This document shows positions 51,901-60,984 of a stretch of 64,000 nucleotides of DNA, one piece after another. The notes below the pieces were generated by a model, which saw only the letters and a list, made by a program, of their open reading frames with translations, did not search any database and was not told the origin of the DNA. Source of the DNA: Lysinibacillus_B sp042920265 (GTDB lineage Bacteria; Bacillota; Bacilli; Bacillales_A; Planococcaceae). The translations under genes and the position numbers were made by a program. The DNA is taken from the NCBI RefSeq assembly GCF_042920265.1, contig NZ_JBDQZI010000006.1, positions 146,516-210,515 of the forward strand, read 5' to 3'. Every line of letters starts with the position of its first letter. The stretch's first letter is position 1.

Positions 51901-52739
51901 TGAAATTAACCGTTTTGGTAGATAATAATACTTTAATTGATCGCTATTTTTTAGGGGAACCTGCGCTATCTTTTTTTATTGAGGAAGATAATAAACGTAT
52001 CCTTTTTGATACTGGATATTCAGATGCCTTTATAAAGAATGCAGATAAAATGAGAATTGATTTAAGAAATCTCGACTATGTTGTCTTATCACATGGACAT
52101 GTGGATCATACATGGGGACTGACACATTTAATTAGACTACATATGGAAGCTAAAAATGAAGAAATAAACCACAATACTCCCAATATTATTGGGCATCCAT
52201 TGGTTTTTAACACGAAACTAATTGATCCTGTAGGAGAGATAGGGAGTATTTTATCACATGAAAAGCTAAGTAGACACTTTCCAGTCCAATTAACTAAAGA
52301 ACCATTATGGTTAACAGATAGATTAGTGTTTTTAGGGGAAATTAAAAGAATATTTGATTTTGAAGGCAAAGATTCGATAGGTCAAGTTGTTACAAATCAG
52401 GGGAGTATTGACGACTTTGTTGAGGATGACACAGCAATTGTTTATAAATCTTCAAAAGGGTTAATTATTATCGTAGGATGTGCACATGCTGGAATATGTA
52501 ACATTATTGAATATGCTAAAGAGGTATGTCAGGAAGAGAGAGTCGTTGATATTATCGGAGGATTTCACCTATTGAATCCAACTAAAGAGCAGTTAGATAA
52601 TACAGTTCATTATATAAAAGCTCTTAAACCTACTAAGCTTCATGCTTGTCATTGTACAGATTTACACTCGAAAATAGCTCTTTCGACAGTTGCTGATTTA
52701 GGAGAAGTTGGAGTAGGATTAAAACTTTCCTATCTATAG
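51901..52739 (+). CDS. MBL-fold hydrolase, DHPS-like type
   Basis: A 279-residue metallo-beta-lactamase-fold protein: HGHVDHTWGL metal motif, VGCAHAGICNIIEYA, GGFHLLNPT and ACHCTDLHSK. These motifs match the cytosolic branch annotated as 7,8-dihydropterin-6-methyl-4-(beta-D-ribofuranosyl)-aminobenzene-5'-phosphate synthase-like; true substrate unknown. ATG 51901 follows AAAGGAAG. It lies between the direct repeats and has more A/T-rich codons than its neighbours, so it looks like cargo. Confidence 0.82.
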
Positions 52740-52771
52740 TCTTTGACTTAGTTAGCTAATAAAAGCCCTAA

Positions 52772-52927
52772 CCATATTTATTATTTGAAGCTGGGGCCTC
52801 ACTGAACGAAGTACAAGATAGATTAGGCCATAGCGATATAAAAACTACAATGAACATTTACACTCATATCACGAACAAAGCGAAAGAAGAAGTTGCCAAA
52901 AAGTTAGAGCAGTACATGAATTTTTGA
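52772..52927 (+). pseudogene. C-terminal fragment of a tyrosine recombinase (phage/ICE integrase)
   Basis: The frame reads PYLLFEAGASLNEVQDRLGH, then SDIKTTMNIYTHITNKAKEE and a stop after EQYMNF. It holds the LGHS box and the nucleophilic Tyr in IYTHI of phage integrases, but everything before is missing. It marks a lost integrative element. Confidence 0.85.
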
Positions 52928-53232
52928 ATACGGTTTTGACTACGTCTGAATACGGTTGTATGAAATCTCCTGAATTATACAAGATGAAAAAAGCTTGATA
53001 CAATAGGCTTTTCACACCGTATGAAATAGTTTAAACTATATTTATGGAGTCGCGGTGAGACTCCAAACCGAGTTTGTTACGGGTGTTTTTCGCTTTTTGT
53101 ATAGTTCACAACTTAACTGGCTATATGCAAACCGATGACCAATCACCTGTTACTTTTATTACCTTTAACAAATAACCAACTATTGCTAAAGGTTACTTCG
53201 GTAATTTTGATTATTTTCACACCCGTAACAAA
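52928..53232. other. Right end of the decayed element
   Basis: No gene. It contains the right 12 bp repeat GCGGTGAGACTC (53052-53063) and a 14 bp perfect inverted pair TTTGTTACGGGTGT (53073-53086) / ACACCCGTAACAAA (53219-53232). Confidence 0.6.
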
Positions 53233-53267
53233 GTGAGCGTGACCGCCTTCGTGCAGTCACGCTCTAC
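53233..53267 (-). terminator. LD-carboxypeptidase terminator
   Basis: GAGCGTGAC pairs with GTCACGCTC around CGCCTTCGTGCA; weak following tract. Confidence 0.65.
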
Positions 53268-54179
53268 TTATTCCACCCCAGGTAAAATACGTAATACTTT
53301 TTCATTTGCATCTAAAATGGCGTCCACGCCTAGAGGAATACCGATATTCGGTGTACAATGGCCAATCATAAACCCTGAAACAACCGGCTTTTGAAGCGAG
53401 GCTAAATAGTTTCGCATAATCTCAACTACTTGCTCATGCGTCTCCCCTTCCCCTAAATTCGTAAAGCTTCCAATGACAAAACCTGCCGCTTGCTCTAATT
53501 TACGTGCTAAACGTAACTGATTCATCATCCCATCAATTCGTTCAAGCGATTCCCCAATATCTTCTAACAGAACAATTTTGCCGCGTGCATCAAACTCAAA
53601 CTTCGTACCAAGTGTGCTGACTAAACGATTTAAATTGCCACCTGTTAGCTCTCCGCGAACGATGCCATCTGATAACGTCTCTAGTGGACTAATCATTTCA
53701 TCATATTGCATTTCGATTGGTGTGAATAATTGTTGAAACATTTTGGCGGATAGCGCGTCAAGTGGCTCTAGTCCATTTGATAACATCGGTCCATGAAATG
53801 TCACGACATCCGCAAACTCATTGACAGCCGTATGTAAATACGTAATATCTGAAAAGCCCCAAATAATTTTTGGATTTTCCTCGATTAATTGATAATCGAT
53901 TTTGTCTGCCAGCCGTCCTGCCCCATAACCACCGCACACACAGAAAATGGCTTTTATCTCTGGGTCTTGCACCATCGCATGTAAATCTTCCACTCGTTCT
54001 TCATCTGTCCCAGCAAGCATTCCTCGCGACATCCCAATAGTTTGTCCTAGCTTATAATGAAGTCCCAATGATTCAATAAAATCGATTTTCGCTTGTAGTT
54101 GCTCCATTTTTAATGGACTACTTAGTGCTACGAGCCCTACTGTATCTCCGCTTTTTATTCTTTTTGGGCGTATTTTCAT
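53268..54179 (-). CDS. LD-carboxypeptidase (S66 family)
   Basis: A 303-residue serine peptidase of the LdcA/MccF type: GDTVGLVALSSP, CVCGGYGAGRL, the nucleophile Ser in IIWGFSDITYLH, and a C-terminal GxxxGHxxPNIGIPLG segment. It removes D-Ala from muropeptides in wall recycling or protects against microcin-like peptides. ATG 54179 follows AAAGGGGG; the frame from 54236 lacks support. Confidence 0.9.
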   Translation of the reverse strand: MKIRPKRIKSGDTVGLVALSSPLKMEQLQAKIDFIESLGLHYKLGQTIGMSRGMLAGTDEERVEDLHAMVQDPEIKAIFCVCGGYGAGRLADKIDYQLIEENPKIIWGFSDITYLHTAVNEFADVVTFHGPMLSNGLEPLDALSAKMFQQLFTPIEMQYDEMISPLETLSDGIVRGELTGGNLNRLVSTLGTKFEFDARGKIVLLEDIGESLERIDGMMNQLRLARKLEQAAGFVIGSFTNLGEGETHEQVVEIMRNYLASLQKPVVSGFMIGHCTPNIGIPLGVDAILDANEKVLRILPGVE

Positions 54180-54303
54180 TGCCTCATTCCCCCTTTTTGT
54201 TGATGTTGTTATTTTAACATATGAAGTGCATTGCATTATGTAATGTTCTATTCCTATAATTGTATTTGAGTTTTCGAAATAATTTTAAAAAGGAGTTTTT
54301 AGT

Positions 54304-55182
54304 ATGAAATTCCCACCACAGCTTTTGCTCGTCCTTGCCACATTGCTTTGGGGTGGTAACTTTGTTATTGGACGAGCTGTAACGGGTGATATCCCGCCTG
54401 TTACACTCGCTTTCTTACGGTGGTGTGTCGCTTTTATGATCTTTTTACCGATTGCTTATAGCCGTACAAAACAAGAATGGTCTATGATCAAAGCACATTG
54501 GCCTGCTGTCATTATGATGGCCATGACAGGTGTTGCTTGCTTTAATACACTTGTCTATATCGGGCTCCATTCTACAACGTCGATTAATGCCTCTTTAATG
54601 AATTCATCGACACCGATTATTATTTACATATTATCCTTTATCTTTTTGAAAGAACGTTTATCGAAATTCCAGTTGTTCGGCACAGCGCTATCATTAACAG
54701 GTGTTGCCTTTATTATTTCCGGTGGCTCACTTGAAAGTTTACTTGCCTTCTCCTTTAATAAAGGTGACTTAATTGTCCTTGTAGCTGTCGTTTGTTGGGG
54801 TGTGTACTCCCTTCTCGTCAAACAATATGCTGGGCGCTTACCAGGCTACTCTACGTTTCTCGTAACAATCGCATTAGGTGCACTCATGCTACTACCGTTT
54901 ACGATTTATGAATTAACGACAACATCAGCTGAGATTGTATGGTCATTCAGTACAATCAGCGCTATTTTATATGTAGGGATTGCCGCATCCATTGTAGCAT
55001 TTTTAAGTTGGAACACGGGCGTCATAGCACTCGGGGCAAATAAGGCGAGTATTTATCTGAATTTTATCCCGCTTTTCGCTACTATTTTTGCCGTGTTATT
55101 TATCGGTGAAGATTTACGCATCGCACAAGTCATCGGTGGTCTTGCTGTTATTTGCGGTGTTATATTATCGAACAAAAAATAG
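54304..55182 (+). CDS. EamA/DMT-family transporter
   Basis: A 292-residue protein of ten membrane segments made of two EamA repeats (residues ~7-130 and ~155-290; LWGGNFVIGRAVTGDIPPVT in the first). Exports small metabolites such as amino acids; substrate unknown. ATG 54304 follows AAAGGAG. Confidence 0.92.
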   Translation: MKFPPQLLLVLATLLWGGNFVIGRAVTGDIPPVTLAFLRWCVAFMIFLPIAYSRTKQEWSMIKAHWPAVIMMAMTGVACFNTLVYIGLHSTTSINASLMNSSTPIIIYILSFIFLKERLSKFQLFGTALSLTGVAFIISGGSLESLLAFSFNKGDLIVLVAVVCWGVYSLLVKQYAGRLPGYSTFLVTIALGALMLLPFTIYELTTTSAEIVWSFSTISAILYVGIAASIVAFLSWNTGVIALGANKASIYLNFIPLFATIFAVLFIGEDLRIAQVIGGLAVICGVILSNKK

Positions 55183-55183
55183 A

Positions 55184-55215
55184 ACAAGCAGGCTCGCTAG
55201 CGGCCTGCTTATTTT
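55184..55215. terminator. Terminator between EamA gene and nagB
   Basis: AAGCAGGC pairs with GCCTGCTT around TCGCTAGCG, with TATTTT following. Confidence 0.8.
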
Positions 55216-55217
55216 CA

Positions 55218-55949
55218 CTATTTCACACCTGTATAAATAACCGTTACATTTGGATGATTGTGCAGTGCACTTGCTGGGAAGTCTTCTGTTACTTCGCCCG
55301 AACGTAAACGATCATATGCTTCCTGTTTTGAAGCACCTGAAATTAATAACACAATTTTACGCGATTGCATAATCGTTTTAATACCCATTGTAATCGCATG
55401 TGTCGGTACATCTTCTGGCTTATCGAAGTAAATTTTATTCGCCTCACGTGTTGACTCTGTTAGCTCAACAATATTTGTACCTACTTCGAAGGAAGAACCT
55501 GGTTCATTAAAGCCAATATGTCCATTCACACCAATTCCTAAAAGCTGCATATCAATGCCACCTGCCGCTTCGATTGCCGCATCATAATCAGTAGCCGCTT
55601 TTTCAACGTCCGCTACATTACCAGTTGGTACATGAATGTTTTCACGTTTCATATCAATATGATTAAATAAATGAGCATCCATATAATAGTGATAGCTCAC
55701 TTTATTTTCAGGTGCTACACCAATATACTCATCTAAGTTAAACGATATGGCCTCAGCAAACGAAATTTCACCAGCTTGATAGCTCGCGACTAACTCCTGA
55801 TAGAAACCTTCTGGTGTGCCTCCTGTAGCCATACCAAATACACTTTGTTTATGTTCTTTTAATTGCGCTTTAAACAAATCTGCCGCTAGCTTACTCATTT
55901 CCTCATAGCTAGCTGCTTCAATCCATTTCATATTTGTTTTTGCATTCAT
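55218..55949 (-). CDS. nagB: Glucosamine-6-phosphate deaminase
   Basis: A 243-residue enzyme converting glucosamine-6-phosphate to fructose-6-phosphate plus ammonia: ATGGTPEGFY phosphate loop, NLDEYIG catalytic Asp, GIGVNGHIGFNEPG and ALHNHPNVTVI. The start is the ATG at 55949 behind AGTAGGG; this gives the same length as B. subtilis NagB (242). The 33-residue longer frame is rejected. nagA is not adjacent. Confidence 0.94.
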   Translation of the reverse strand: MNAKTNMKWIEAASYEEMSKLAADLFKAQLKEHKQSVFGMATGGTPEGFYQELVASYQAGEISFAEAISFNLDEYIGVAPENKVSYHYYMDAHLFNHIDMKRENIHVPTGNVADVEKAATDYDAAIEAAGGIDMQLLGIGVNGHIGFNEPGSSFEVGTNIVELTESTREANKIYFDKPEDVPTHAITMGIKTIMQSRKIVLLISGASKQEAYDRLRSGEVTEDFPASALHNHPNVTVIYTGVK

Positions 55950-56129
55950 TTTGTTTACCCTACTTTCATTCGTTCTCATGTTATACTCATAATCGTAAAA
56001 TAACATTTGTAAACCCTTGTTACAATAGGCTTTCTTATCGTTTATCAATATGACATGTATGTGTTAATTTTAAATGAAATGCCCTTAATAATCTATGTAA
56101 AAGATATGGCTATTTTAAAGATATAAAGA

Positions 56130-56165
56130 ATGAATAGGGCTTAGATGACATTTCTAAGCCCTTTA
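56130..56165 (-). terminator. Terminator of the SLH gene
   Basis: AGGGCTTAGA pairs with TCTAAGCCCT, A/T-rich flanks on both sides. Confidence 0.8.
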
Positions 56166-56167
56166 TT

Positions 56168-58036
56168 TTATTTCCCCTCTAGCTTATGCACACGCCAGCC
56201 TAACCCTTCAATATAATGTAGCTCACCAACATACTTCGCAAACTCATTTGAATCACCGATTGGCACCGTCATCTCGAAACTTTTTACATTCCCTGTACTT
56301 GAAAGTTCTTTAATCGTTGTCCTACCCCAATCTAATAAACTTCCCCCATCCGCATCTGGTTGTATTAACACGCCTTTATATTCAATAATCCCTAACGTTT
56401 CAATTAAATGATTTGCTTGTTCCTCTGTGTATACTGCCCCTAAATATGCTTTTAATTTCTCCGCCGTATTTAATGTTTCTGCCATGTAACGGTAATATTG
56501 ATCGTTATAAGTAAATATAGTGCTATCTCGCTTCCCTTCACCACCACTTACGACATACCAATAACTCGTTTGTGATCGATGAAACAGTGCTAATGCCTCT
56601 TCAGATGTTAATGTAACTGGCTCATGATTTGCTTTTGTTTCAAGACGATGCACGCGCCAGCCCTTTCCTTTTACAAAGTGGAGTTCCCCTAGGAGTGTCT
56701 CGTATTCTCCCTCTTCTCCAATTGGGACTATCATTTCATAGCTTCTCATACTTGCTGTTCGTACGGTTTCTTTAGTTGTTGCCTTACGCCAGTTTAATAA
56801 GCTACCTCCATCTGCATTCGGCTGTGCTAAAAAGCCGCTATGTTCAATAATCCCTAATGTTTTGATTAATCCTTCTATTTGTTCACCTGTATATACCGTT
56901 CCTAAATACGCCTGTAACTTTTCCATCGTATTGAGCGTTTCAGCCATGTAGCGGTAATCTACCCCTTTATAAGTAAAGGTTGCTTCATTTCGTTTTCCTT
57001 CGCCCCCCATCACTACATACCAATAGCCTTGTTGTGCTTCTTCAAACAATGACTGTGCATTGTCTGTTGTAAATTGGATACCATCATCCCCATGTAAATG
57101 CGGGTTCTTACTTATAGAGACGATCTTATAATCCATATAACCGTTACGTGTAATTAACATATATAATTGGTTTTCCCCTTCATTTAGGAATCCACTCGTT
57201 TCGAGATGGACCAATTCCGCTTTCACTGTAACGGCAAATTCTACTTCCCCGTTTAACCTTGCTACTTCTTTTACTTCCACTAACTCCAGATTTTTTAGTT
57301 GTTTTGCTAACAGAGCTACATCAAATTTGTGATCAACAAATAGATTTTGTGCTTCGCTAGGATTGGTTAAAGCGTTGCTAAATAATAGCACAGCCGGGTT
57401 TACGTTAAACGGAATATTATATTGTGTTGGCAAGAAGTCTGTACTCAATGCACGCGCGATAAAAGCTGAAAACTGTGCTCTCGTTACTTTTTCATTTGGC
57501 TTAAATGTGCCATCTGAATACCCTTTTGCAATATCATGCTCCGCTAAACTGGCTATTGCTTGATAGCCTTTCGCTGTTTTGGGCACATCTTTAAATTCAA
57601 ATTGCCCTATACTTTCTAGTTGAAAAGCGTTTGCCATTGCTTCTGCAACAGCTTCCCTTGTTAACTGCTCATTTGGATTAAAATTTCCCCCTGCTGGAAA
57701 AATTCCTGCTGCCACTGCTGCCGCAATTTCTTGATAAGCGGTGTGCTGTTTGGATACATCTAAAAAATGCGGATCTGGATTATTCGTCGTCTGTAACTGT
57801 AACGCTCTCACTAGCATTGTCGCAGCTTGTGCTTTCGTAATCGTTTGCTCTGGTTGGAATGTGCCATCTTTATAGCCTTTAATGATGCTTTGCTCGACTA
57901 AGAAGGTAATCTCCTCTTTTGCCCAATACTGATGCTGTACATCTTGAAACGTTGCAGCTGATGCATTAATTCCGCCAAAAAGAAGGCACCCTGTTAGTAT
58001 TGCTACTGCCGTTCCCCTTTTAACATTTCTCCACAT
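56168..58036 (-). CDS. SLH-anchored surface protein with two IseA-like repeats
   Basis: A 622-residue exported protein: signal peptide (cut probably after ASA, residue ~27), three SLH domains (~28-85, ~90-145, ~150-205; e.g. GYKDGTFQPEQTITKAQAA), an intermediate region, and two alike C-terminal repeats (~340-475 and ~485-622; WYVV(M/S)GGEGKR, YRYMAETLNT, ADGGSLL(N/D)W). The repeats resemble IseA (YoeB), an inhibitor of wall DL-endopeptidases. SLH domains bind pyruvylated wall polymers. The IseA link is an inference. Confidence 0.75.
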   Translation of the reverse strand: MWRNVKRGTAVAILTGCLLFGGINASAATFQDVQHQYWAKEEITFLVEQSIIKGYKDGTFQPEQTITKAQAATMLVRALQLQTTNNPDPHFLDVSKQHTAYQEIAAAVAAGIFPAGGNFNPNEQLTREAVAEAMANAFQLESIGQFEFKDVPKTAKGYQAIASLAEHDIAKGYSDGTFKPNEKVTRAQFSAFIARALSTDFLPTQYNIPFNVNPAVLLFSNALTNPSEAQNLFVDHKFDVALLAKQLKNLELVEVKEVARLNGEVEFAVTVKAELVHLETSGFLNEGENQLYMLITRNGYMDYKIVSISKNPHLHGDDGIQFTTDNAQSLFEEAQQGYWYVVMGGEGKRNEATFTYKGVDYRYMAETLNTMEKLQAYLGTVYTGEQIEGLIKTLGIIEHSGFLAQPNADGGSLLNWRKATTKETVRTASMRSYEMIVPIGEEGEYETLLGELHFVKGKGWRVHRLETKANHEPVTLTSEEALALFHRSQTSYWYVVSGGEGKRDSTIFTYNDQYYRYMAETLNTAEKLKAYLGAVYTEEQANHLIETLGIIEYKGVLIQPDADGGSLLDWGRTTIKELSSTGNVKSFEMTVPIGDSNEFAKYVGELHYIEGLGWRVHKLEGK

Positions 58037-58325
58037 GTTAGCTCCCCCTAATGAATATTATCGTATTGCAAGTCAATCTGGCGTATACATGACAACTAAT
58101 TTACCGTGCATTATGTTATTATTTAGTATTATTTGTTTGTAAAATTAATCCTTCTCATTTAATGAAATAACCCCATTAGTTTAATTTTACTCAACATTAT
58201 ATACAATATGAAGGTATACTCAATAAGATTACACAAATATCATATTTTATTTTTAATTAAATTGAACATTAAATGTAAATTTATGCCCCTCTGCCCTGAA
58301 GTTCATAATGGTTCAGCTACAAACA
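58037..58325. other. Non-coding stretch upstream of the SLH gene
   Basis: AT-rich; holds the SLH gene ribosome site AGGGGGAG (58040-58047 region, minus strand). No other gene or repeat seen. Confidence 0.5.
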
Positions 58326-58362
58326 ACAAAAAAGAGTTCTCAAATGAATGAGAACTCTCCAT
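58326..58362 (-). terminator. Terminator of the chemoreceptor operon
   Basis: Minus strand: GAGAGTTCTCATT pairs with AATGAGAACTC-type arm (GAGTTCTCA/TGAGAACTC), followed by TTTTTT. Confidence 0.82.
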
Positions 58363-58429
58363 CTATCTGTAAAGTGGCATGTATGTATCAACAAAGTTGA
58401 GCGTTTCTTTATACAGCCTTTTTAGCCTC

Positions 58430-59527
58430 TTAAACTGTCTTTACTTGATCCGTTTCAGCACCTTGATTTAATGCCAAAAGTAATTTTTCTGCATCATCTT
58501 GTAAATCGACAAGACTCTGTGCCTCTTGAACTAGTTTTTGCATTGTACTTAATTCATCATCGCTAATTTCAACTAACTCTTCAAACATTTCAACGGATTC
58601 CCTGGAAATGAACGAAATGTCTCTCATAGCAGACATAATTTGCTGAGAGCTTGACGATAATTCTTCCGTACTTGCAGATGAATTCGCATTATTATCAGCA
58701 ATAATTTTTATAGTTTCTACAATTTTTTCGAACATCGTGCCAATTTCTAAAATGGTTGTATTCGTTTGTGCAAACTCTTCTGTTCCTTGATTCATTGATG
58801 TGACGACTTTGTCCGTCTCTTCTTGAATATTTTTTACAATATTCGATACTTCAGCAGCTGACTGACGTGATTGTTCAGCTAATTTACGCACTTCATCAGC
58901 AACTACAGCAAACCCTTTGCCGTGCTCACCTGCACGAGCTGCTTCGATCGCTGCGTTCAATGCTAATAAATTAATTTGCTCTGAAATCCCTGTAATAACT
59001 TTTACAATCATACCAATTTCATGCGATTTTTCCCCAAGTATATTGATTGCATCAAATGTTGTATTAATCGTTTGATTAAATTGCTCCATTTTTACCATCG
59101 AATCTTTTAACTTTTCGTTACCTTCTTGCGTCAATTCTAACGTTGTATTGGATTGCTCTGAAATTTGGTTTGATCTGATAGATAGTTCTTCGATCGCTTC
59201 TGTCATATCTTCGATCGAAGTAGAGCTCTCTTCAGTAGCAACTAATTGCTTTTTCAATCCTTTCCCTACCTCATCGATTGCAGCCCTTACAATATCAGCC
59301 TTCTCAGCTGCATATTCCCCATGTTCCGTAAGGTTCTCACCTTTTTCATTCACATTTTTTGCGAATGAATAAAATTGCGCTGTTACTTGATCTACTGATA
59401 ATTCCCCCATTCCGTTTATAACCTCATGCGTTATATCGGAATGACGTTTAAGCGAAAAATATTGGTAACCAAAATACAACGATGTACATAATAAAACTAC
59501 AATAATCCCCAGCATAATCGCTTCCAT
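58430..59527 (-). CDS. Methyl-accepting chemotaxis-type signalling protein
   Basis: A 365-residue protein with one N-terminal membrane segment (IMLGIIVVLLCTSLYFGYQYF) and directly a MCP signalling domain; the hairpin tip reads GISEQINLLALNAAIEAARAG cited in part as EQINLLALNAAIEAARAGE. It has no periplasmic sensor or HAMP domain, so it may sense cytoplasmic or energy cues, or act with its operon partners. Third gene of an operon behind a c-di-GMP-I riboswitch. Confidence 0.9.
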   Translation of the reverse strand: MEAIMLGIIVVLLCTSLYFGYQYFSLKRHSDITHEVINGMGELSVDQVTAQFYSFAKNVNEKGENLTEHGEYAAEKADIVRAAIDEVGKGLKKQLVATEESSTSIEDMTEAIEELSIRSNQISEQSNTTLELTQEGNEKLKDSMVKMEQFNQTINTTFDAINILGEKSHEIGMIVKVITGISEQINLLALNAAIEAARAGEHGKGFAVVADEVRKLAEQSRQSAAEVSNIVKNIQEETDKVVTSMNQGTEEFAQTNTTILEIGTMFEKIVETIKIIADNNANSSASTEELSSSSQQIMSAMRDISFISRESVEMFEELVEISDDELSTMQKLVQEAQSLVDLQDDAEKLLLALNQGAETDQVKTV

Positions 59528-59571
59528 GAAAAAAAAATCTCCTATTCTACTAATGTATTAACGATGAAATT

Positions 59572-60285
59572 TTAAAGTTCTTTTACAATGATGTAAATGC
59601 CATCTGCTACAGTCGATGGAATATGACTTAACCGCTCATTGTTTTCGTATTTATGAACAATATAGTTTCCTTCTACGTCTACATATTTTGTCATGCCATG
59701 ATACTTCTCCATCAAACGCATGGACTTCGGATTTGTTGCTTCTCCTAACACAAGTCGTAAGCCTTCTTTTGTTGCTCTTTCTATTAATATATCGCTTAAA
59801 CTTTGTACAATGTCATGACGATTATGCTCCGCAATGACACCTAATAAAAATAAATGCAGTATTTCTCCATCTTCCATATCTTTCCCATAGCGCTTTTTAT
59901 AATCTTCTAGGAAACGAATATCGATATCCTCTAATACACGCATTACTACATTCATATCAGCAAACGTGCCGTCAAAAATATCCCCTTCAATAATTTCAAG
60001 GGCATTTGTATCCCCAACCAGTGCACCTACCACATTTTTCTCTTCATCTAGTGCAACAGCACAGTAGCCTTGGTGAGCATTTGTCTCGATATATTCCTTT
60101 GTAAATTGATAAAAATCTTCGTAAGGTAATTCTAGGGCGTACCCAATGATTGGTTCTTGCACCCATTTGCCAGCAACATCTACTCCAATAAATGTGCTTG
60201 CGATACACGCTGCTGCTTTTTCAATTAAATCAGACTGGTCCTTTGTAAGGATTTCATATGTATATAAAGCTTCAATCGTTTGCAT
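59572..60285 (-). CDS. GNAT-like acetyltransferase fold protein
   Basis: A 237-residue protein with features of a GNAT fold: an N-terminal helix, VVGALVGDTNA, HLFLLGVIAEHNRHDI, and a late VLGEATNPKSMRLMEKYHGM typical of acyl-CoA-binding GNAT ends. No specific substrate can be read. ATG 60285 follows GAGAGG. It lies between a STAS-like gene and the chemoreceptor in one operon. Confidence 0.65.
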   Translation of the reverse strand: MQTIEALYTYEILTKDQSDLIEKAAACIASTFIGVDVAGKWVQEPIIGYALELPYEDFYQFTKEYIETNAHQGYCAVALDEEKNVVGALVGDTNALEIIEGDIFDGTFADMNVVMRVLEDIDIRFLEDYKKRYGKDMEDGEILHLFLLGVIAEHNRHDIVQSLSDILIERATKEGLRLVLGEATNPKSMRLMEKYHGMTKYVDVEGNYIVHKYENNERLSHIPSTVADGIYIIVKEL

Positions 60286-60327
60286 GGTAAAATTCCTCTC
60301 TAAGATGTCATTATAGTTCATTCAAGA

Positions 60328-60702
60328 CTAACGCATTGCTAATTGCGAAACATTATCCACTACTGTTCCTGGGAAGTTAACTCCCTCTAAAGCATTTCGC
60401 ACTTGCACATATGCAATTTTAGAGCGTGGATTAACAATCACAATATCTTTGAAACCTAGTGATGCATAAAACATGAGTGTTTGCCCTAGCTCTGCCGAAA
60501 TCTTTGAAGGAACAGGTGATTGATAAGTGCCATCCGCTACAAATGTATACGCATGTTTCGGTACTTTTGCCAATGTCTCTTGCAAATCGTTTAAATATTC
60601 CTCTACAACTTCCGCTTTCAGAAACCCTTGTATTTGAACGTGTAATTCTTTTTTTGCTTCATAAATCGCCATTTTATATTTCGGTTTATCAACGACTATC
60701 AT
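60328..60702 (-). CDS. STAS-like small protein
   Basis: A 124-residue soluble protein with an alpha/beta pattern (YEAKKELHVQIQGFLKAEVV, HAYTFVADGTYQSP, FKDIVIVNPRSKIAYVQVRN cited in parts) that suggests a STAS-like fold. Function unknown. First gene of the operon downstream of the riboswitch, ATG 60702 behind AGGAG; the gap to the next gene is 42 bp. Confidence 0.6.
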   Translation of the reverse strand: MIVVDKPKYKMAIYEAKKELHVQIQGFLKAEVVEEYLNDLQETLAKVPKHAYTFVADGTYQSPVPSKISAELGQTLMFYASLGFKDIVIVNPRSKIAYVQVRNALEGVNFPGTVVDNVSQLAMR

Positions 60703-60847
60703 CTCTAATCTCCTTTTTATCGTTAGCTATCCTTCCATTGATAGCGTTTGCATGTTTTTATGTGAATGCTACTCAAACAACTACACCAAGATAGCATTCC
60801 ACCTGTGACTATGACTGATTGCACCTATTGCCTAACGTTTTCTAAAC

Positions 60848-60886
60848 AAAAAAAAACTATCCCTTATAATAATTAGGATAGCCAAC
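60848..60886 (-). terminator. Terminator of the c-di-GMP riboswitch expression platform
   Basis: On the minus strand CTATCC (after GG) pairs with GGGATAG, followed by TTTTTTTTT; it lies directly 3' of the aptamer and ~150 bp ahead of the first gene. Confidence 0.85.
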
Positions 60887-60899
60887 CAATCACTTATGA

Positions 60900-60981
60900 T
60901 CTTGGCAACCCGACTATCATTATCCAGAAGGATGTTAGACTCGTAGCTTTGCGTCCTTATCTTTCGACAAGTTTGCCTTTT
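60900..60981 (-). ncRNA. c-di-GMP-I riboswitch (GEMM-I)
   Basis: On the minus strand: AAAGGCAAAC (P1 5' arm), P2 CTTGTC-GAAA-GATAAG with the GNRA tetraloop, GGACGCAAAGC core, P3 with ACATCCTTCTGGAT, then GTCGGGTTGCC closing P1. This is the GEMM-I consensus in full, with the tetraloop and its receptor side visible. It controls the STAS/GNAT/chemoreceptor operon at transcription termination. Confidence 0.93.
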
Positions 60982-60984
60982 TCA

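Noticed and set aside
52720..52735. Third copy of the micro-ORF sequence (AAACTTTCCTATCTA)
   Set aside because: It is the coding end of the MBL gene (GLKLSYL) and lacks the flanking stem.
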